A DNA stretch of 64,000 nt. Origin: Agelas oroides (Eukaryota > Porifera > Demospongiae > Agelasida > Agelasidae). The position numbers were made by a program, and so were the translations under genes. This document shows, piece by piece, positions 60,901-64,000 of the stretch. The notes beneath the pieces are model-generated. The model had not been told where the DNA came from and ran no database searches. It saw only the letters and a list, made by a program, of their open reading frames with translations. Within the stretch, counting starts at the first letter, position 1. Every line of letters starts with the position of its first letter. The DNA is taken from the NCBI GenBank assembly GCA_949130485.1, contig OX422203.1, positions 2,075,178 to 2,139,177 on the forward strand, in the 5' to 3' direction.

Positions 60901-63848
60901 ATGGTGGGAATGATGTCACATAATGATTGCATCGTTAAAAGCATGCAGCTGGAGTCTCATTCATTATATCGCATGATGTCATAATATGTGTGTGGGACAA
61001 TAATCTGAACCTGTCGTGAACTCAGTTCTTCCCATCTGAGCTCCAGATTGACCATTTCTGATACCAGAATGAACTACCCAATGTTTTCCACTTCATGTTT
61101 AGTTTTGTAGTTTCCTGCAAGCATTTGAATACTGGTGACAGATCTGATCGAAGAGTAAAGACTTGATCACTGCCTTCCTACATGGCATCTTTCATTACTG
61201 CTGCAGGTGTCAATGGAACAGGTGACTTGTGGGAAGCTTCAAGAACTCCAGAAAAGCTCGAATCTCTTCCGAAGAATGCAACTGCCTTGAGGGGGAGACG
61301 TGGTGCAGTGCATGTCAAGCCAACCAAGACAGAGGAGATCAAGGGACACAAGTTTGTGAAGAAGTTCTTTCGACGACCAATCTACTGCTCCCTCTGCCAC
61401 GAGTTCCTATGGTGGGTACTAATCAGATTGGTCACATGATCCCAGACAGTTTCTATGGCAACAGCATCCTTATAGACTACATTGTTGTCACACAAGTGTA
61501 TATCTTATGCTACACAGTTGTACCATCTAAGTCCAATTAGGGACTATATTAGAACTAATGTTCAATTTTCATTTGGACATAGGGTATCTTTTCCATTCCT
61601 GTCATGGGATAGATTACATAATCATGATGCAACTTTACCTCATATGACATAGCCATAGGTCACTGATCATATGAGTCGTTGTTGTTGCTAGGCGACTTCC
61701 TAAATCATTTTTAGGTGTGTAGCACATCCATGTGTAGCGCCTTGTAGTCAAAATATTGTTTGTTAATGTTGCTGTTGTAATACTGTTTGCTACGTCTAGG
61801 CTCCATCAACCTGAGTTCTGATTATTAACTTGCATCCACCCAAAAATTGACAATCAGCACTACTGTGGAGATCAATTTTTTTACTAGGCCATAGCTCATT
61901 AATACAGACACATGTACTAGCCCTATGCAGCATTGCCATAACTTATGCTGAACTCCTGTGAAACTAGCTCATAGTACCATAGCAACAGGATTTCACCCGT
62001 TAGTTTTGAGCCACCAGGAGGTTACTTGTAGCCGAGCACCTTAGTGTGAGACACAAACCATGTCGGTATGAGGAGGTCTCAGTCTGAGGCTGTACGGGTT
62101 TAAAATTGATGTATATGAGTTTCTAGCCTCATACCCAGCCTCTAGGTGGAGTGCACAGACTTAAGTAAGCAAAAACTGATAGCAAATCAGGGCAGTGTAG
62201 CGGCTAGTTGTAGTGTAGTTGTTTCGCTCTACACTGAGTGGTACTAGACTAGTATACTTGCTAAAACATACGTCCCACTATCAAACGTGGATGCGTATTA
62301 CGCGTTCCCCTCCCACTATTGCTTGAACATGTGTTCAGCAGTGGATAATTACGCGCATGTGCGAGCAGTGGATACCAGGCTCTTTTATCCCTGCCCACCA
62401 AGAGTCTGGGTACGAGGCTAATGAGTTTTACTCTTGCGTACCTTGCTCTTGTGCGCCATTTGTGACAATGACGATGGCAAGCAAAGGCGATAAACTACAG
62501 TTAGCTTACTGTATGGCAGAGAAGTGACAGCAGGACAACAGAAGACTTGAGTACTAGCAGCCAAGTGTCGTAGGGAGACTTGCAAACAAAGTTGAGCGTG
62601 CTCTCATTGAATTCATCTCTACACTGCACTTCACCATTTTCCCACTGCCATAAGCTGTCATAAAACACCGACTAAGCCGTTTTCCAATGCTCTGCGTGAA
62701 GCACATTACACACTTGCTAGGTCCGGAACCATATGTGAAAGATCATGTTTCACGCATACTATTTGTGGCACCACCTCATAGTGTGTGATCTTTCATGCCA
62801 ATCATGTGTTTGTGCAATAAAATTTGGCTATCACCTTTTCCTGTATGCATATGTGTTCAGGTAGTAACTCAGCCTTCTTTTGTGACCTTGTATGCATCTA
62901 AACACACTGATGGTACTTCTTGGATGCAAACAGTAGCTTTGTATTAGTCAAGCATAATCAGGTTAAGCTACGTCTGTAAGTCTGCTGTGTGTGTTCTCTC
63001 TCCTTCTTAGGGGCTTCACAAAGATGGGATTCCAGTGCCAAGGTTAGCAAATTGATTGAGCTTAGTGTGTGCCAATCTTACACAGCTGTAGAGCCACTCC
63101 TTTTGGAGTAGTGCTTGTTTGTGTGATTATGTGTGATTATGTGTAGGAGTATCCAAGTTTAGGCTGATCATGAATACTGTTATTACCCTCTCTCCTTCCT
63201 TCTCTCCTTTCTTTCCTCCCTCTCTCCTTCTCTTCCTCATTCCATCCTTTCATTCCTCGTCCCCTCCTTCTCCTCACTTCTTGTTCCCCTCCCTCCCTTC
63301 CTCTCTTCTCTCTTCCTTGTTCCCTTTTACCCCCACTCACCCACCCAATCCACAGTTTGCCTTTACACTGCACACAAACGTTGTCTGGAGTCCATTCTTG
63401 CCAAATGCACTGGAGCAGCCTACTCAAGCACTCATTCAATGGTACACAACTTACTTGCTATTGGTTATCCAGGGATGCCAAAGAAGAGGGAGGGTAGGGG
63501 TGGATCCAGGGAGGGGTGGGAATAGAGGGTACAATGATGGGAATTGGGTGAATGGCTAGCTGGCCGGGAGAAAGAAGATCACACAGAAGAATGAGGGTGG
63601 GAGATGGGATTGAGTGTGGGAAGGAAAGGTGCATGCACAGGGAGAGTAAAAAAGAGCACTTGGAGTTCAGAAGAATGAAAAATTGTGTCGTTGTGCAATT
63701 ACAAACGTTCTCCTGCAGTTTCTGAAGGAGAGGTTCAAGATTGATGTACCACATCGGTTCCGGCCACACTCATTCCTTGGTCCAACCTTCTGTGACATGT
63801 GCGGACAACTCATGCATGGGTTATTCCGTCAGGGGGTCAAGTGTGAAG
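46521..63848 (+). CDS. Novel protein kinase C (delta/theta-like), 5' part only
   Basis: Exons: 46521-46844, 48994-49054, 61207-61411, 63011-63042, 63356-63441, 63719-63848; all phases agree and the gene continues past the window. Exon 1 encodes a novel-type C2-like domain at the N-terminus ([11 protein letters not shown]...[10 protein letters not shown]...QKKTFYPDW), the arrangement of PKC delta/theta rather than classical PKC. Exon 3 holds an autoinhibitory pseudosubstrate, [10 protein letters not shown], with Ala in place of the phospho-acceptor (human delta has NRRGAI). C1A follows with all eight zinc ligands: GHKF, CSLC, CQVC, HKRC and the final C in LAKC. Exon 6 starts C1B ([16 protein letters not shown]). 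C1 domains bind diacylglycerol and recruit the kinase to membranes; the kinase domain is outside the window. Confidence 0.93.
47960..48272. mobile_element. Inverted-repeat element in PKC intron 1
   Basis: Left end TAGTCTTGTGCCCAG; right end GGACGAGACTA. The inner arms are clearer: AAACGGTCTGGTGAATGAAG with TCGAATTTCTTGGGCTTA pairs with AAGCCCAAGAAATTTGACTT with GGTTCACCAGACCATTTC. The AAGCCCAAGAA motif recurs around 49770-49790. Confidence 0.7.
48911..48982. repeat. (CA)n microsatellite
   Basis: About 36 CA units with one A insertion, ending 11 nt before the exon 2 acceptor. Confidence 0.92.
49539..49612. repeat. Hairpin in PKC intron 2
   Basis: TATAACCCGTTACCCAGGCA with ACATC pairs with GATGTTGCCTAGGTAACAGG with TTATA. 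Loop about 25 nt. Confidence 0.8.
49614..49717. repeat. Near-perfect 104-bp palindrome
   Basis: AATAGTTATATCCCTCCCTG ... TTGGTGTCGGGC, a three-base loop GTA, then GCCCGACACCAA ... CAGGGAGGGATATAACTATT. Only a few mismatches in the GGTGTGGTCTTGCACA middle part. It abuts the hairpin at 49539-49612. Confidence 0.9.
54397..56717. mobile_element. DNA element with about 675-bp inverted arms
   Basis: The left arm (54397 to about 55070) and right arm (about 56045 to 56717) are inverted copies of each other. Outer ends GGGTCATTCCATGTCAAATC and its complement are flanked by ATGA on both sides (54393-54396 and 56718-56721), a likely 4-bp target duplication. Each arm carries the same short open frame (about 87 codons, starting MATTTWT, with CHVCKGIHH) on the inner-to-outer strand; it contains an internal GTAAGT that looks like a splice donor. 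The 970-bp spacer has no transposase I can recognise. Another end of the family is at 24627. Confidence 0.85.
57330..57392 (+). pseudogene. tRNA-like sequence lacking an anticodon arm
   Basis: It has an A box (TAGCTCAGTGGCAGAGCA) and B box (GGGTTCAATTTCC) in tRNA order, a T stem CTGG/CCAG and a partly pairing acceptor stem (GCTGTCG/TGACTGC). About 15 nt that should form the anticodon arm are missing. A T-run follows at 57395. Most like a tRNA-Ala-type pseudogene or the head of a tRNA-derived SINE. Confidence 0.6.
57858..58835. repeat. 66-bp minisatellite with higher-order structure
   Basis: About 15 copies of a 66-bp unit containing GCAATGGCTGCATACTGAAA, then TCTAAACATGGCACTTTGAT, then ATCTACTTCACGGGAT. 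A variant with TCAGGAGCATAGCTAGCTGC recurs near 58243, 58508 and 58772, i.e. every four units. The unit (22 codons) is open on both strands, so long reading frames here are a by-product. Confidence 0.95.
59240..59857. mobile_element. F1-family element with long arms
   Basis: A 618-bp element. The left arm starts TAGCCTCGTTCCCAGGCC and contains GAGGAGGAGGAGGAGAAAGG with GCCTGGTTTCAGCCGTT. The right arm contains AACGGCTGAAACCAGGC, CCTTTCTCCTCCTCC and ends GGCCTGGGAATGAGGCTA. The inner 400 bp are unrelated. No coding potential. Confidence 0.85.
60003..60095. repeat. F2 repeat
   Basis: ATGCAAAGTCACTC, CCAATACCAGGCCTCATCAG and GGAAATGGGGACTG, in the same orientation as 27913-28005. Confidence 0.65.
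61412..63010 (+). other. PKC intron 3 with F1-like element
   Basis: Non-coding, 1.6 kb. An element at 62124-62420 has ends TAGCCTCATACCCAGCCTC and GAGTCTGGGTACGAGGCTA and unrelated inner sequence. I see nothing else in it. Confidence 0.65.
63180..63355 (+). repeat. Polypyrimidine tract before PKC exon 5
   Basis: About 150 nt of CTCCTTCC-type sequence leading to the acceptor CCACAG at 63350-63355, similar to the long tracts in WASHC4 introns 13 and 14. A further pyrimidine tract (about 63915-64000) follows exon 6 and runs off the window. Confidence 0.85.
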
Positions 63849-64000
63849 GTGATTCAGAGCTTGTCGTTTGATTTGTTTCTCTGTTTTGCCCAGGGTTCTG
63901 ACCCTTACGTACATCTTCCCCTCCTACTTCTCTTTCTCTGCTCCTCTCTTCCCTTCTCTTCTTCCCTCTCTTTCCTCCTGCTCTCTTCCTCCTCTCTCTT

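Larger units (their letters stand above)
49055..61206 (+). other. PKC intron 2, 12 kb, repeat-filled
   Basis: By far the longest intron in the window. Listed separately are the hairpins at 49539-49717, the long-arm element 54397-56717, a tRNA-like sequence 57330-57392, the 66-bp minisatellite 57858-58835, the foldback 59240-59857 and an F2 repeat near 60003. Between these, 49720-54390 shows no convincing exon: it is unique-looking AT-rich DNA with short open frames only. I cannot exclude a nested gene. Confidence 0.6.

Overview
This is a window from an intron-rich animal genome. Evidence for an animal is the set of genes: a Krüppel-like factor, the WASH-complex subunit SWIP/WASHC4, a homologue of the meiotic protein REDIC1 (C12orf40), death-effector-domain (DED) proteins and a novel-type protein kinase C. 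Short introns, intronless DED genes in tandem and very many small foldback DNA elements suggest an early-branching marine invertebrate, perhaps a sponge. That placement is inference and cannot be fixed from sequence alone.

Layout. 1-492: last exon of an unrecognised plus-strand gene. 954-2009: intronless KLF-type zinc-finger gene. 2010-4882: non-coding, with repeats. 4883-5815: probable small minus-strand gene of unknown function. 6082-11283 (minus): REDIC1/C12orf40 homologue, about 16 exons. 11284-11415: 132-bp bidirectional promoter. 11416-32257 (plus): complete WASHC4/SWIP gene, for which I could place 39 phase-consistent exons encoding about 1218 residues. An elongator tRNA-Met lies in intron 8, and a large minisatellite in intron 19 appears to have grown out of the exon 19 splice-donor region. 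33765-44005: a tandem cluster of three intact intronless genes encoding a DED followed by repeated helical hairpins and a large unrecognised alpha-helical C-terminal region, plus two decayed fragments. 46521 to beyond the right edge: 5' part of a novel (delta/theta-like) protein kinase C gene (C2-like domain, pseudosubstrate, C1A, start of C1B), with a 12-kb intron full of inverted-repeat elements and a 66-bp minisatellite.

How the genes relate. WASHC4 (endosomal actin nucleation) and REDIC1 (meiotic recombination) share a promoter but no known pathway. The DED cluster is the most likely undescribed system: DEDs normally mediate assembly of cell-death or innate-immune signalling complexes, and here the DED is followed by two more copies of its own last hairpin and by a C-terminal region I cannot assign. 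Between the paralogues the ends are conserved and the centre is diverged.

Repeats. At least four families of short inverted-repeat (MITE-like) DNA elements recur, together with several minisatellites and long TG/CA and polypyrimidine tracts, mostly inside introns. I saw no retrovirus, LTR element or Polinton.
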